Assembly (NCBI GenBank): GCA_964419545.1 | Contig: CAYQQU010000025.1 | Span: forward strand, 7,067-71,066 | Source of the DNA: CAYQQU01 sp964419545 | GTDB lineage: Bacteria > Bacteroidota > Bacteroidia > Chitinophagales > Saprospiraceae | Length of the DNA: 64,000 nt | Reading direction: 5' to 3' | Shown here: positions 63,901 through 64,000 of the stretch, piece after piece | Layout: each line of letters opens with the position of its first letter | Numbering within the stretch: position 1 is the stretch's first letter | Translations under genes and position numbers: made by a program | The notes under the pieces: model-generated | What the model was told of the DNA's origin: nothing | Seen by the model: only the letters and a program-made list of their open reading frames with translations | Databases searched by the model: none

Positions 63901-63921
63901 GATCAGGAAATTTCGGCGCAT
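60904..63921 (-). CDS. NtrY-like membrane histidine kinase
   Basis: 1005 residues. The N-terminal 300 residues hold about eight membrane helices, followed by an extracytoplasmic stretch, a further helix, a second sensor segment and a membrane helix near 610-720. Then come a HAMP domain ('ARSITHPLTQLGEKLRTLRL'), the phosphoacceptor H-box 'HEIKNPLTPMKLSLQHL' (His 791), N-box 'LNNLLQNARQAV', G1 'VRDNGAGIP' and G2 'GAGLGLAMCKSMVEQ'. 'HEIKNPLTP' is characteristic of NtrY kinases. No response regulator lies in the window. The signal sensed is unknown. Confidence 0.9.
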   Translation of the reverse strand: MRRNFLIILAALALLLLARITGAGLVYAAGVLLLGWGVLELAGRLPAQWRLPGALLLLPGVRALSLLLRPAGETGFFAPLSGMTWFNGAVGDFLINALLILLFSSWWRRRLPRGGDAPQPYGAAAALGAVAALLFLHILLIRRLLFAGGLAIDTGNIFRLSFPALLAITAVLVLLLAIYVVAHGLIMQAQRWMPRPNIRLLLIAGVALATLPLCRAVNPGIPPVIVFLIVLIFLVLNDLMVENRFLGLIQLTVWVLLFSAYGAYLFNQNQLDRERLTRRADSQRLGAGRDPLAEAALVELGQALDTPGSLSDDRPAQSAVNRLLARQPYLLRWYRYDFYSKQNGYFLPQKKQPQHEPDTLRPEQWAPVAGNTAFKPDRPYRYTLRLAATDSLVLVWRPALAPPPPGYRAMLPAPPFRQVQGLERYEIALYYRGKLVARTSEGLEGRQPGADLPPPGQFQESLRNDRARLVYHSEEGLVVVLEQYLGDLLQPATLFSFLFLLLSLLTLLLGLINYLLRAFPDEAGFPLSYTPSLRGRLQFSVIGILLGSFLLIGLVTITFIRRDARDNQRRALVRSAELIRRELSATLTADSSQAAAVLARIARRHGRTLDLYRADGRLLASSNQLIYDAGLRPPRIPARALNRLQSRRTDLEVTYERLNGQSFLNLYLPLPVEPRRYLGLPSPPAERQPEDRAFGLLSQILIVYVFLLLLAGVIAIAVARSITHPLTQLGEKLRTLRLGRNEPLEWRGQDEVAQLIAAYNRMINQLEENTEQLKRSEREGAWREMAQQVAHEIKNPLTPMKLSLQHLQRAYEADPGRARDLLRRTGRNLIEQIDGLARIASEFSTFAKLPEARPESVPLNDLLTSTGELFRRQFTRPDALRLQLPEQPLLVRADRTYLQRILNNLLQNARQAVPEDRRPQLELGLRSEGDQVSFWVRDNGAGIPEGLQGRIFEPKFTTKSSGAGLGLAMCKSMVEQMDGRIWFETKADTGTVFWVALPKEKQEFD

Positions 63922-64000
63922 AGCAGTTCAGATGAAAATGAAGGATCAGAGCTTGTTTGGAGGTAGTCATTTTGGCTGCAAAACCCAGCTTTTGGAACCT

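Overview
The window is a 64 kb chromosomal segment of a GC-rich member of the Bacteroidota, most likely a marine or saprospiral relative (Lewinella/Phaeodactylibacter-like); the phylum call is firm and the finer placement is inference. The evidence is: large secreted proteins ending in type IX secretion (T9SS) type A and type B (CHU_C) sorting domains, PKD and SprB repeats, promoters of the TTG-N19-21-TAnnTTTG form, a cysteine-poor L36, the str-S10-spc-alpha ribosomal supercluster without tuf between fusA and rpsJ, and a saproxanthin/myxol-type carotenoid gene trio.

Layout. 1-4.3 kb: the end of a GTPase resembling cyclic 2,3-diphosphoglycerate synthetase, a small membrane protein, a stand-alone AraC-type HTH protein, a repeat-rich gap, a three-helix membrane protein and a metallophosphoesterase. 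4.3-13.2 kb: an M49 (DPP III-like) lipoprotein peptidase, a giant PKD/T9SS type B protein, a tandem array of palindromes, an M43-like secreted metalloprotease with an altered zinc motif, a small zinc-ribbon protein and an acyl-ACP thioesterase. 13.4-33.0 kb: one co-directional block of 34 genes (rpsL-rpsG-fusA, S10, spc with secY-map-infA-rpmJ, and rpsM-K-D-rpoA-rplQ), with promoter-like sites before rpsL, rplP and infA and strong hairpins before rpoA and after rpoA and rplQ. 33.1-36.9 kb: carA, eno, a DivIC/FtsB-like gene and sucD. 37-44 kb: a putative LAS-type peptidase, a tail-anchored unknown, carotenoid genes (crtZ, cruF-like, crtD/crtI-like), a TPR protein, a DUF7450-like protein and a pRiA4b-like protein. 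44-64 kb: a SprB/T9SS type B adhesin-like protein, a DEAD-box helicase, an RlmK-like rRNA methyltransferase, a 1.3 kb non-coding gap, a 1598-aa CUB/GEVED/BACON T9SS type A protein, a BNR-propeller protein, an SH3b protein, a 2TM protein and an NtrY-like histidine kinase.

How it fits together. The centre makes and controls the translation apparatus and the Sec channel. The flanks are mostly envelope and secretion functions: proteins exported by Sec and then T9SS, surface proteases and cell-wall-related proteins. The carotenoid trio is consistent with tailoring a monocyclic 1'-hydroxy carotenoid in the membrane.

No tRNA, rRNA, CRISPR array, transposase or phage gene was seen. The features that ordinary genes do not explain are non-coding: a six-copy 33-bp array of 20-bp palindromes, a dispersed palindromic (REP-like) element at gene 3' ends, a second repeat family between 2.2 and 2.5 kb, and several candidate structured RNAs, the best at 56.18-56.33 kb.
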